DNA of 64,000 nucleotides, taken from positions 3,340,289-3,404,288 of the forward strand of contig NZ_CAJGZP010000001.1 of assembly GCF_904846155.1 (NCBI RefSeq). The letters are read 5' to 3'. Source of the stretch: Psychrobacter fulvigenes. GTDB taxonomy: Bacteria; Pseudomonadota; Gammaproteobacteria; Pseudomonadales; Moraxellaceae. The notes under the pieces were generated by a model. The model was not told the DNA's origin, did not search any database, and worked only from the letters and a program-made list of their open reading frames with translations. Made by a program: the position numbers and the translations under genes. Of the stretch, positions 36,593 through 44,313 are shown piece after piece. How positions within the stretch are numbered: position 1 is the first letter of the stretch; every line of letters begins with the position of its first letter.

Positions 36593-37088
36593 GATAGCTC
36601 CTTATGATTTTAATAAAATAATAGGTTTTTAATAATTTGACGAACGTTTAATGATTTTGGATACACTCTCATTGGATGCCAACTTATTTGGCTCAATCAT
36701 GTCTTTGTCACAACAGTATCTAATAGCTGATTGATAAAGGTCATGAGTCTAAATTTCAAGCCTAAAGCATAGGTATTTTTTATTGACAATATAAGTCGTA
36801 CAAACTTTGGCAAGTGTTTTGCAGTAATTTGATAAGTAGTTTGTAGTAGATAGAGAGTCGTCTCTCTTTAAGCACAGTTCTAAGTACAGTAAATAGTTTT
36901 GGATGCTAACGATACCCACAAAAAACCTCAGCCATTCCTGATGCTTTACTATTACTATCTAAATGATTACTAAATAAAACTTAAAATCATTGTTTTTGCC
37001 TTATTATCGCTTTAAATAATATAACTTAAGCTAAAGTAACAGCTGGTTGATTACAGCCAATACTGACAATAATTTTATGAGAGGTTTT
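36593..37088. other. Intergenic region between grpE and the esterase gene
   Basis: About 490 bases between divergent genes. The grpE-proximal part holds the heat-shock-like promoter. The remainder is AT-rich with no coding signal or striking repeat. Confidence 0.5.
36733..36760 (-). promoter_or_regulatory. Candidate sigma-32 promoter of grpE
   Basis: On the minus strand CTTGAAA (36760-36754) and, 13 bases on, CCTTTATC (36740-36733) resemble the heat-shock consensus. Having near-identical -35 elements before both grpE and dnaK supports it. The implied leader is about 140 bases. Confidence 0.5.
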
Positions 37089-38516
37089 ATGCCAAGCTTA
37101 CCAGTAGCATCGTTTGAGACCTTGCTCGACAAAGCGGTAAAGACATTCAAATTTACCTCTTTGGGTCAAGTAGCAAGCGATAAGCAAGAAAGTAGCACTG
37201 ATGACAACCCCTTATCAGTCAAACAAATACTGCTCAACCACAATCCATTAACAAGTTATCAGCAGCATACACTGCATTATGTGATGAAAGGTTTTGGCTA
37301 CCTGCCAACACCCTTATTAGAAAGCTTAATTAGGTATTTGAAAGGTCCCATCTCAAAGCAGTATTTGCATGTTGATGCGCACCTACGCTTGATACTCGCG
37401 GTGAATAGCAAGCTAAAAAGACCTTTGCAACTGACAGAAATGGCTGAGCTGCGCAAAAAATTTGCGGCCGATGCGGTTGCAATGCAAGCGCCAAAAGTAT
37501 GGCGAGAAAATACCACCCATATATTAAGCAAAGCGAGGTGTTCTACTAAAAAGAACAGCACTGCCGTAAGTTGGCAAGACAAAACCATCGCCAATGCTGA
37601 CGAGGATGAAATGACTGTGCGTTGCTATCAAGCAAGCGCTAGCCATACAGACGCTCGCTCTATAAACGCACAAAATCAAAATCCTGACGAGATAGTAATG
37701 TTGTTCTTTCATGGTGGTGGGTTTTGTATCGGTGATATTGATACGCATCATGAGTTTTGTCATACCGTCTGTGCGCAAACTGGCTGGGCAGTCGTTAGTG
37801 TGGACTATCGCTTAGCACCAGAACACCCTTCTCCAGCAGCACTACGAGACTGCATCAGCGCTTACGCTTGGTTGGCTGAAAACTGCCAGGCTCTTGGCGC
37901 ATCGTCATCTCGTATCGTCCTAGCTGGTGATAGCGCTGGCGGCGGTTTATCAACTTTGATTGCGCAGCAAGTGATCACACCAACGAAGAGCGCGTGGTCA
38001 GACTTGGGTTTGGATGGTCAAAAGACATTCAATCTATTAAAGGATTTGCCCCATCCACTTGCACAAATGCCTTTATACCCAGTGACCGATGTCGAAAATG
38101 ACTATCCAAGTTGGGAGTTGTATGGTGAAGGCCTACTACTAGACCACGCAGACGTGGCAGTATTTGATGCTGCCTGTTTGGAGAATAGCCCATTACCTCG
38201 CCAGCATATTCTTAACTCGCCAATGCTTGGTGATAACAGCCAAGTATGTCCCACCTACGTGGTGGCTGCCGAGTTAGATGTCCTGCGTGACGAAGCGTTT
38301 GCCTATGCAAAACAGCTGCGCAGTCATGATATTGAAGTCAAAACCCATACTGTGCTTGGTGCACCGCATGGCTTTGTTAACTTAATGAGCGTGCATAAGA
38401 GACTAGGCTATGAAACCAGATACATTATTGATGGGTTTAACCGCTTTATAAAACAGTTAATTCAAAAAGAAAAAAGTGATTTATCGTCATCAGCAACGTG
38501 CGTATGTATGGAATAA
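37089..38516 (+). CDS. Alpha/beta-hydrolase esterase/lipase (HSL family)
   Basis: 475 residues from the ATG at 37089, preceded by GAGAGG. The frame is open further upstream and a start at 37077 or a TTG at 37047 cannot be excluded. The hormone-sensitive-lipase-type oxyanion motif HGGGFCIGD and the nucleophile elbow GDSAGGG are clear. The Asp is in AAELDVLRDEAF and the His in GAPHGFVNL. A ~180-residue N-terminal helical extension precedes the hydrolase core. No classical signal peptide is seen. The substrate is probably short-chain esters; this is inferred from the family. Confidence 0.88.
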   Translation: MPSLPVASFETLLDKAVKTFKFTSLGQVASDKQESSTDDNPLSVKQILLNHNPLTSYQQHTLHYVMKGFGYLPTPLLESLIRYLKGPISKQYLHVDAHLRLILAVNSKLKRPLQLTEMAELRKKFAADAVAMQAPKVWRENTTHILSKARCSTKKNSTAVSWQDKTIANADEDEMTVRCYQASASHTDARSINAQNQNPDEIVMLFFHGGGFCIGDIDTHHEFCHTVCAQTGWAVVSVDYRLAPEHPSPAALRDCISAYAWLAENCQALGASSSRIVLAGDSAGGGLSTLIAQQVITPTKSAWSDLGLDGQKTFNLLKDLPHPLAQMPLYPVTDVENDYPSWELYGEGLLLDHADVAVFDAACLENSPLPRQHILNSPMLGDNSQVCPTYVVAAELDVLRDEAFAYAKQLRSHDIEVKTHTVLGAPHGFVNLMSVHKRLGYETRYIIDGFNRFIKQLIQKEKSDLSSSATCVCME

Positions 38517-38748
38517 GTATGACTGAGAAGATTATGCTCAACGCTATAGCTCGCACTGATAAAACTTTGGAGCCGACTCACTCTAGAAATAACGTAATAC
38601 TGAAGGGACAAAGTCGCTTATTTACAGATATGCTGTCTTTTGCTACCTTTATGAGTTCATCAAGAGACGTATTAATACTGAGCAATCAACTATTAAAATG
38701 TCTATATAAAAAAGTGCTTATTAACCAAAAAACTTACTGGAGAAACCA

Positions 38749-38931
38749 ATGCCACAAACAACCTACCAAGCTCAAGTCACTAGCAAGGATGCTGCTGATA
38801 AATTAGTTGCTGATACTGAGAACCTACAAGGCGTAAAGTGGGTCAATGTCAATATAGATAAAGGCACTATCGTCGTCACTCATGGCGAAGATTATGATGA
38901 ATCAGCATTTAAATCAGCAGCTAGTATCTAA
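38749..38931 (+). CDS. Small HMA-like protein without the CxxC metal site
   Basis: 60 residues preceded by a good ribosome site (TGGAG). The pattern YQAQVTSKDAADKLVADTENLQGVKWVNVNIDKGTIVVTHGEDYDESAFKSA fits the beta-alpha-beta-beta-alpha-beta fold of heavy-metal-associated domains, including the LQGV-x-x-V-N-V strand. The metal-binding CxxC loop is replaced by SKDAAD. It is therefore unlikely to carry copper in the usual way. It is a free-standing small gene and its function is unknown. Confidence 0.65.
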   Translation: MPQTTYQAQVTSKDAADKLVADTENLQGVKWVNVNIDKGTIVVTHGEDYDESAFKSAASI

Positions 38932-39073
38932 TCCTTACTTTTTGAAGTCTATTCCTCATTCTGCAAAAATCACTGACACTACAGGTCTTTTTTGACAGCT
39001 CGGTGATTTTCTAAATAAACACATCTATTACTTTAATCTATATATCTAATGTGCAACTGCACAGGCTGTCTCT

Positions 39074-40147
39074 TTAGTCGGCTTGCTGCAGAGTAATTAT
39101 CCATACCTCAGAGCGCGTGCCCAATCTAAAGGGCACAGGGCCAAACCCATATCCTGATGTCACCAAAAACTGTGTGTCTTCTATGTTTTTGGTACCATGC
39201 GCTAATGGTTTGAACCATTTCATCAGTGTCGTTAGTGGGAATATCTGTCCGCCATGCGTATGTCCAGATAGATGCAAATCGATTGGCAAAGGGCTTATCT
39301 CTTTTATATTGTCAGGACGATGCTCTAAAAATATAACTGGTTTGTCTGTGTCTACTTGAGTTAATAGTTCCTCCGCTGTCAAGCGTGTAAGGTCAACATC
39401 GTCCGAGCGTCCAACCAGCCATACCGAACCATCTAGCAGCACACTCTCGCTATCAAGCGCTTTGATACCAGCCTTTTCGATAGCACGCGCTATCTGCTCA
39501 TCATAACCCTGATAATCGTGATTGCCCAAGGTAGCATAGACGCCAAGCGGTGCTTTTAGTTTCGATAGTTGCTCATGCATGTTGGTATTGTCATAGGCGA
39601 TGGTAGTGTCATTCATAATGTCGCCAGCGATAACCACCACATCAGGATGTTGGGCATCGATTAAGGTAACCATCTTCTGTATCTGCCGATTACCAAACCA
39701 CCGACCCAAATGGGTATCCGATACTAAGGCTATTTTCAGGGGTTGTGGCATGGGCTTATCTGTCGTCACCGTCAGATTATGTACCACTGGCGAGTAGGCA
39801 TTGAATACAGCTAAGCCAACAATCCCCATATACACAACGACAGCAAACGAACGTACAAGCTTGGGAGGTAGGGCTCGCTGAAATAGCTTTCTATAAATCA
39901 GCCACCCAATAGCGACTATAAAAACAGCATAAAGCATAAACCCTTGCAAGATGCTAATCACTAAATAAACATGAAAACGCTCATACCAATACTCAGTCAG
40001 TCCGTAAACCAATGCCACATTATTAATAACAAAAATAGCCAAGATGAGCGCAACTTTACTGAAAGTACGACTTGGTTGAATGAACCACCAAACAATAACA
40101 CTGGTCATGATGACTAGTATTTGAGTAAAAACGATAAAAAACCACAT
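39074..40147 (-). CDS. Membrane-anchored metallophosphoesterase
   Basis: 357 residues. Three or four N-terminal transmembrane segments (within residues 1-130) are followed by a calcineurin-like phosphoesterase domain. All metal-binding motifs are visible: VSDTHLGRW, VIAGDIMND, TLGNHDY, IFLEHRP and LSGHTHGGQIFP. The layout is that of YkuE/YaeI-like enzymes, some of which act on lipid phosphates such as UDP-diacylglucosamine. The real substrate is not inferable from sequence alone. Confidence 0.9.
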   Translation of the reverse strand: MWFFIVFTQILVIMTSVIVWWFIQPSRTFSKVALILAIFVINNVALVYGLTEYWYERFHVYLVISILQGFMLYAVFIVAIGWLIYRKLFQRALPPKLVRSFAVVVYMGIVGLAVFNAYSPVVHNLTVTTDKPMPQPLKIALVSDTHLGRWFGNRQIQKMVTLIDAQHPDVVVIAGDIMNDTTIAYDNTNMHEQLSKLKAPLGVYATLGNHDYQGYDEQIARAIEKAGIKALDSESVLLDGSVWLVGRSDDVDLTRLTAEELLTQVDTDKPVIFLEHRPDNIKEISPLPIDLHLSGHTHGGQIFPLTTLMKWFKPLAHGTKNIEDTQFLVTSGYGFGPVPFRLGTRSEVWIITLQQAD

Positions 40148-40337
40148 AATAAGGTCTGATCAAATAAAGATATGGCTATCTTACGCCAAAACCCTTATAC
40201 GCTAAAGATAGGGAGATTGATTTCATAAAAACTCCATAATCTTTGGATGCACCATAGTTATTTTGCAGTTTTATTTATCTCAAAAACACAGTAAAAGTTT
40301 CAAATAAACTATTAAAAGCAAATTAACCCGCTAATAT

Positions 40338-40353
40338 TGTTTCATGTGAAACA
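40338..40353. promoter_or_regulatory. parS-like palindrome 1
   Basis: TGTTTCATGTGAAACA, one base from the widely conserved ParB site TGTTTCACGTGAAACA, and itself a perfect palindrome. It lies in the intergenic gap downstream of the TIGR01777 gene. Confidence 0.7.
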
Positions 40354-40359
40354 ACATTG

Positions 40360-40411
40360 GCTTTTCCTACTTTTGCTTTTCCTACTTTTGCTTTTCCTAC
40401 TTTTGCTTTTC
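40360..40411. repeat. 15-bp tandem repeat overlapping a stop codon
   Basis: The unit GCTTTTCCTACTTTT occurs three times in a row, followed by a partial fourth (GCTTTTCTAACG). The last codons and the stop (40397-40399) of the leftward TIGR01777 gene are inside the array. Because 15 is a multiple of three and the stop is within each unit, copy-number change would not extend the protein. Confidence 0.85.
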
Positions 40412-41434
40412 TAACGCCTGCTGCAATGTTAGATGCTTAAACTCATAACCCGCATCAAGTAAGGCTTGCGGTAATACCTTTTGCCCATCAATTAATAAGG
40501 TCGACATCTCACCAAATATTAGCTTAAGAAAAAAGCTTGGCAAGCTAAAAAAAGTCGGACGATTTAGCCATGACCCAAGCTCCTTGGTAAAAGTATGATT
40601 GGTCACAGGATTGGGCGCAGTGAGATTATATACTAGCGCGGCTGTATCATTTGTTGTCTGCAAGCTGTTGTCATTGGTCGTTAGGCTATTTGAAGTTGAG
40701 TCAGTAACTTGTTTGGTATCAGTACTCTGAATGTGAGACTTGCCAGCAAGATGCTTCTCAATGATAAAGATAGCCGCCCCTACCCAGTCCTCACGGCTGA
40801 CCCAGCTCATGATTTGTTTGCCATCGCCTAACTGTCCGCCAACGCCCATCTTAAATGGCAGTAGCAATTTACCAATCATCCCGCCATCAGGATGGATAAC
40901 GACGCCAGTACGCACGATAGCCACTGGTACGCCATATTCGGTTGCTTTTAGGGCCAATTGCTCCCACTCATCACAAAGCTTGTGAGAGAAGTCCGTCTCA
41001 TACCCACTACTTTCGGTCAGTGGTTTATCACCTTGGGCACCATACCAACCAATCGCTGAACCACTGACCAAAAGTTTTGGCTTGGTGCTGCTGCGCGCGA
41101 TGAACTCAAGTAGCGACTCTGTTGGCTTCACGCGACTAGCGAGCAGTTGCTCTTTACGCGCATCGCTCCAACGCTTATCAGCAATGCCAGCACCTGCTAG
41201 ATTTAAAACCACATCAAAGCTTTTATCAGTCTTTGCAAGCTCATCATAGGTCATCATACTGACACCATCAGGATGCGCTTGGCTGCTATCGCGAGTCAGC
41301 CAAGTAATGTGCAGCTCTCTATTCTGCGCACGGTAGCGTGTCATTAACTCACGACTAAACGCACTACCCAAAAATCCTGAACCACCGCTAATGAGAATAT
41401 TCATGCCCTGCTCCCTATACTTGTTATTTATCAT
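40397..41434 (-). CDS. TIGR01777-family epimerase (YfcH-like SDR)
   Basis: 345 residues of an extended short-chain dehydrogenase fold. The NAD(P) motif is ISGGSGFLGSAF at the N-terminus, with VLNLAGAGIADKRW, SGSAIGWYGAQGD and VRTGVVIHPDGGMIGKLLLPFKMG following. The C-terminal DUF1731-like part has LNRPTFFSLPSFFLKLIFGEMSTLLIDGQKVLPQAL. A Thr/Ser/Asn-rich insertion around residues 232-265 is unusual for the family. The physiological substrate is unknown. The frame begins with MINNKYREQ, but MNILISGG at residue 12 is a more likely start. Confidence 0.88.
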   Translation of the reverse strand: MINNKYREQGMNILISGGSGFLGSAFSRELMTRYRAQNRELHITWLTRDSSQAHPDGVSMMTYDELAKTDKSFDVVLNLAGAGIADKRWSDARKEQLLASRVKPTESLLEFIARSSTKPKLLVSGSAIGWYGAQGDKPLTESSGYETDFSHKLCDEWEQLALKATEYGVPVAIVRTGVVIHPDGGMIGKLLLPFKMGVGGQLGDGKQIMSWVSREDWVGAAIFIIEKHLAGKSHIQSTDTKQVTDSTSNSLTTNDNSLQTTNDTAALVYNLTAPNPVTNHTFTKELGSWLNRPTFFSLPSFFLKLIFGEMSTLLIDGQKVLPQALLDAGYEFKHLTLQQALEKQK

Positions 41435-41444
41435 TTATTTAAAG

Positions 41445-41633
41445 TTAACTCTTTATAACCATCGTCTTCCTTTTTGGCAGTGATATCAAAACGACTTTTA
41501 CATACTTTTGGTAAAGCAATGCAGCTGGCAATAACAGCTGCACAATCAGCCCACTAATAACACTGCCAAGTCCTGCAAATAAAATAATCACTTGTAGGTA
41601 AGGATATGCCTCAACCCTTTTATTCATTTTCAT
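41445..41633 (-). CDS. Small hydrophobic protein (uncertain)
   Basis: 62 residues. A hydrophobic segment (LQVIILFAGLGSVISGLIVQLLLPAALLY) could form one long or two short membrane helices, and the C-terminus is basic (PKRKTMVIKS). A modest AGGAT lies before the ATG. It fits in the gap between the epimerase and desaturase genes without overlap, which favours reality, but no family is recognised. Confidence 0.4.
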   Translation of the reverse strand: MKMNKRVEAYPYLQVIILFAGLGSVISGLIVQLLLPAALLYQKYVKVVLISLPKRKTMVIKS

Positions 41634-41776
41634 TATATTTATCCTATAACCGTTAGTCGTTAACTTAGTATAAATAGTGTCTTGGTAGTGCTCATGAATT
41701 TGCCATGGATAATTGATGAGTATTTATCTAGCACCTTCTCTTAATTTCAATAAAGCTTACGCAATTGCTAATTCCA

Positions 41777-42759
41777 CTACGCAAAGCGTTTACGGATAGG
41801 GCACTCACCATCATCGTTACTATGATGATATCTGTCTTTTATTTTATTCCAGAGGTTCTTTATAAAGCTTATAAGCTCACTCATACGTGGCAATACTTGT
41901 TGGTTGGTCAGGTGTGGTGCTGCCGCATCTAATCGCTTGGCAAGCTCAGGTAAATGGTTGGATGGTACCGCGGGGAAAAGATGATGCTCTACGTGGTACA
42001 GTAAGTTAAAAGTCAGTATATTGACCAATTTATTACGCTCAGTACGGGCGACGGTCTCATCACAATCATGGTGCACGCCCCAGACCGCAATGATTCCGAC
42101 ACTCACGTTGGCAAGCGTCATCGTCAGTATGTGATAAACCAACACTTGCGCCAGCAGTGCAGCAGTGCAGCAGTGCAGCAGTGCAGCAGTGCAGCAGTAG
42201 GAGCATTCACTATGCTAAGGCCGATTGCAGCCATAACGACCAAAATAATTGAAGCAAACTCTAGCCAAGCTAGGCGTCGATTGCGACGGCTGCTTAGACG
42301 TAGCCCTTGACGATAGATATCAAGTCGATAAGTCACGCCTCCTAACAGTGCTTGCCACCATGATAGTTTCGCCAGACCACCTTCTATGTCACTGTCACCC
42401 AATGGATTGCGGTGATGCTCCATGTGAGTGGCTCGAATACTGTGTAAGCCAGTCATCAATAACACACTAAGTAACAATAATATGCCCGTGGTCGTATGTT
42501 TACTGGTGCCTAAACTATGGTGATAACCGTCGTGAGCTTGGCGAAAGGCTGCAGCAAAAAAGAAATAAGAAGCGCCGCATGCCAACACATACCAAGACTG
42601 GCTAGCAAACCACCATGACAACAACAAAAACGGATAGGGCAAAATCACATTGTAAGCAATCTGACCGCGACTCAATTGGTGCAAATCTTGCCATTCTAAT
42701 GAGCTCAAAGCATGTTTGATCGCTGTACTCTTATTACTCTGTATTTTATTCGCTTTCAT
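41777..42759 (-). pseudogene. Fatty acid desaturase, frameshifted by an 8-bp repeat (probable phase-variable OFF state)
   Basis: Two frames, 42759-42124 and 42145-41777, together encode one membrane desaturase. The first half holds His boxes 1 and 2 (RQAHDGYHH and ATHMEHHRN) and the first membrane helices. The second holds box 3 (YHVEHHLFPAVP). They are separated only by an array of CAGCAGTG units (42152-42199). The distance from start to stop is 983 bases; removing one 8-base unit leaves 975, a whole number of codons, and joins the frames as a 324-residue protein of normal family length. The repeat has no stop codon in any frame. Such enzymes introduce double bonds into acyl chains with a diiron centre. 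AAGGA precedes the ATG. In the present state the product would lack His box 3. Confidence 0.88.
42152..42199. repeat. Octanucleotide tandem repeat inside the desaturase gene
   Basis: Five perfect CAGCAGTG units (42152-42191) followed by one variant unit CAGCAGTA. On the coding strand the unit is CACTGCTG. Eight is not divisible by three, so every gain or loss of a unit changes the reading frame. Confidence 0.95.
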
Positions 42760-42819
42760 TTTACAAATCCTTTTGTTGTAGCTGCTAATAAAAAGAGCTT
42801 ATATAAGTGCCATTATTTA

Positions 42820-42849
42820 CATTAATTTCTGTCAAAACAGAAATTAATG
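42820..42849. promoter_or_regulatory. Perfect palindrome upstream of the desaturase, probable operator
   Basis: CATTAATTTCTGT and ACAGAAATTAATG (13-base arms) surround CAAA, 61 bases before the desaturase start. A related imperfect palindrome lies at 43468-43493, in front of the neighbouring regulator. Confidence 0.75.
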
Positions 42850-42883
42850 CTGAAATTTTTTATTGTTAAGTACTTTTATAATG

Positions 42884-43405
42884 CTACTGTCCTAATACCT
42901 TTTTAATACTAGCGCCAAGCTTGAGTATCTTTTTAAGCGCGCTTGTCGGTAATCTAAGCATCTCAGAAGACCAAGTAGTGACTGTCTCAACGAATTCTTG
43001 AGTCTCGCGGATACGAGCCTTTACTTCGCTATTTTCATGTTCAAACTCAGGACTCTCCATCAGCTCCTGTAAGAACTGTACTGTTGGCGCGAGCTCTCGC
43101 TTTTGTCGTTCGACGACGATAATACGTGCCAGCTCCCAAACATCGGTATTGGTCGTAAAGTGATCACGACGATCGCCTAGTATCGAAACCTTTTGTATCA
43201 AGCCCCAATGCTGCAATTCCTTAATGCTGTTTGAGACATTAGAGCGTGCTACCCCTAGGGTATGGGTAATTTCTTCGGCGTTTAGAGGCTTACCAATAAT
43301 ATAAAGTAATGCATGAATCTGCGACATGGTGCGATTGACACCCCACTGCGAGCCCATTTCGCCCCAATGTAAGATAAATTTTTCGGTCACAGGATTTAGT
43401 TTCAT
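42884..43405 (-). CDS. GbsR/MarR-family transcriptional regulator
   Basis: 173 residues. A winged helix-turn-helix spans about residues 25-85 (MSQIHALLYIIGKPLNAEEITHTLGVARSNVSNSIKELQHWGLIQKV). The start, TEKFILHWGEMGSQWGVNRT, is typical of the GbsR subgroup. A helical C-terminal region probably mediates dimerisation. It lies directly upstream of the desaturase on the same strand, and palindromes occur both in front of it and in front of the desaturase. That points to autoregulation and control of the desaturase. Confidence 0.88.
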   Translation of the reverse strand: MKLNPVTEKFILHWGEMGSQWGVNRTMSQIHALLYIIGKPLNAEEITHTLGVARSNVSNSIKELQHWGLIQKVSILGDRRDHFTTNTDVWELARIIVVERQKRELAPTVQFLQELMESPEFEHENSEVKARIRETQEFVETVTTWSSEMLRLPTSALKKILKLGASIKKVLGQ

Positions 43406-43467
43406 GATTGATGTGTACTCGCTATTTTCAGGTTTTTATGACGTTATTCGTTCATACTGCGCTATTC

Positions 43468-43493
43468 TTTAATTTCTGTCAAGACTGAAATCA
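43468..43493. promoter_or_regulatory. Imperfect copy of the desaturase operator, upstream of the regulator
   Basis: TTTAATTTCTGTCAAG followed by ACTGAAATCAA mirrors the site at 42820-42849 (same TAATTTCTGTCAA half) with a few mismatches in the second arm. It is about 65 bases before the regulator's start. Confidence 0.6.
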
Positions 43494-43527
43494 AGGAATA
43501 AAAGTACTTCAAATTTATTTATTTTCA

Positions 43528-44157
43528 TTAGCGGATGACTTTGCCTGTCATAGCGTCACAGATTTGGCTTGGTAAGGTATAACCCAAGGTTTCAGCTTGT
43601 AAGTAGCGGATTTGCTCGCCGAAATAGGCATAGGCTTCATCGAACGTACTAGCAGGCGGATGACCTGATGGGTTACAACTGGTAGAGACCAATAGTCCAA
43701 ATGGATTGTGGCTACTGACCATCTGTTGACACAGCTGACGGATGATTGGGTGAGCAATGACTCTAACCGCGACCGTCTGATACTGACCAGTTATCCAAGG
43801 AGGAATGGTTGTAGCAAGTGTGCTCGGAATGGGCAGTAGCCAAGTATGCGCTTGCCGATATTGTAGATCATCAGTATGACTATCTGTCTGCCAGCTGTTA
43901 ATGACTTGTTGACGCTGAGCATCATCTAAAGCGTCTAATAAAGGCGCTAAACGCTCTGCACTGTCGGTAATGACAATCATGCCTTTGCTTTGCGGACGCT
44001 GCTTGATATCCAAAATACGCTGAACGGCCGCTTGGTCATAAGCATCACAGCCAATACCCCAGACGCTTTCGGTTGGATAAGCGAGTAGCTCCCCTTTACT
44101 GAGCCATTTAGCAGCTTGAATGACAGAGTCAGTAATAAGTGGTGCAGATTGGTTCAT
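43528..44157 (-). CDS. tsaC: Threonylcarbamoyl-AMP synthase (Sua5/YrdC family)
   Basis: A 209-residue YrdC-fold enzyme that makes threonylcarbamoyl-AMP for the t6A modification of ANN-decoding tRNAs. AKWLSKGELLAYPTESVWGIGCDAYD and KQRPQSKGMIVI form the ATP/threonine site, and SCNPSGHPPAST is the second conserved block. Its position behind dprA on the same strand is common in gammaproteobacteria and supports TsaC rather than a distant paralog. Confidence 0.93.
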   Translation of the reverse strand: MNQSAPLITDSVIQAAKWLSKGELLAYPTESVWGIGCDAYDQAAVQRILDIKQRPQSKGMIVITDSAERLAPLLDALDDAQRQQVINSWQTDSHTDDLQYRQAHTWLLPIPSTLATTIPPWITGQYQTVAVRVIAHPIIRQLCQQMVSSHNPFGLLVSTSCNPSGHPPASTFDEAYAYFGEQIRYLQAETLGYTLPSQICDAMTGKVIR

Positions 44158-44313
44158 GGTTTGAATATTTCAGAAGGATAGAAGATAGGTACTTATAATA
44201 ACACAGGATACAAAAAGACTAGGATAGCGGAAGTTGAAAACTGCCAAAATTGCATACAGCTCAAAAGCTGAGAAGTTACCAAAAAAAGATTTGAAGGTAG
44301 GAGAAGCATGGCT

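Noticed and set aside
38498..38806. 102-codon plus-strand frame between the esterase and the HMA-like gene
   Set aside because: It overlaps both genes in another frame, has no ribosome site, and has no recognisable features. The 60-residue frame at 38749 has a far better start.
42152..42199. Short regular repeats reminiscent of a CRISPR array
   Set aside because: The units are 8 bases, directly adjacent, with no spacers, and lie in a coding sequence. They are a simple tandem repeat.
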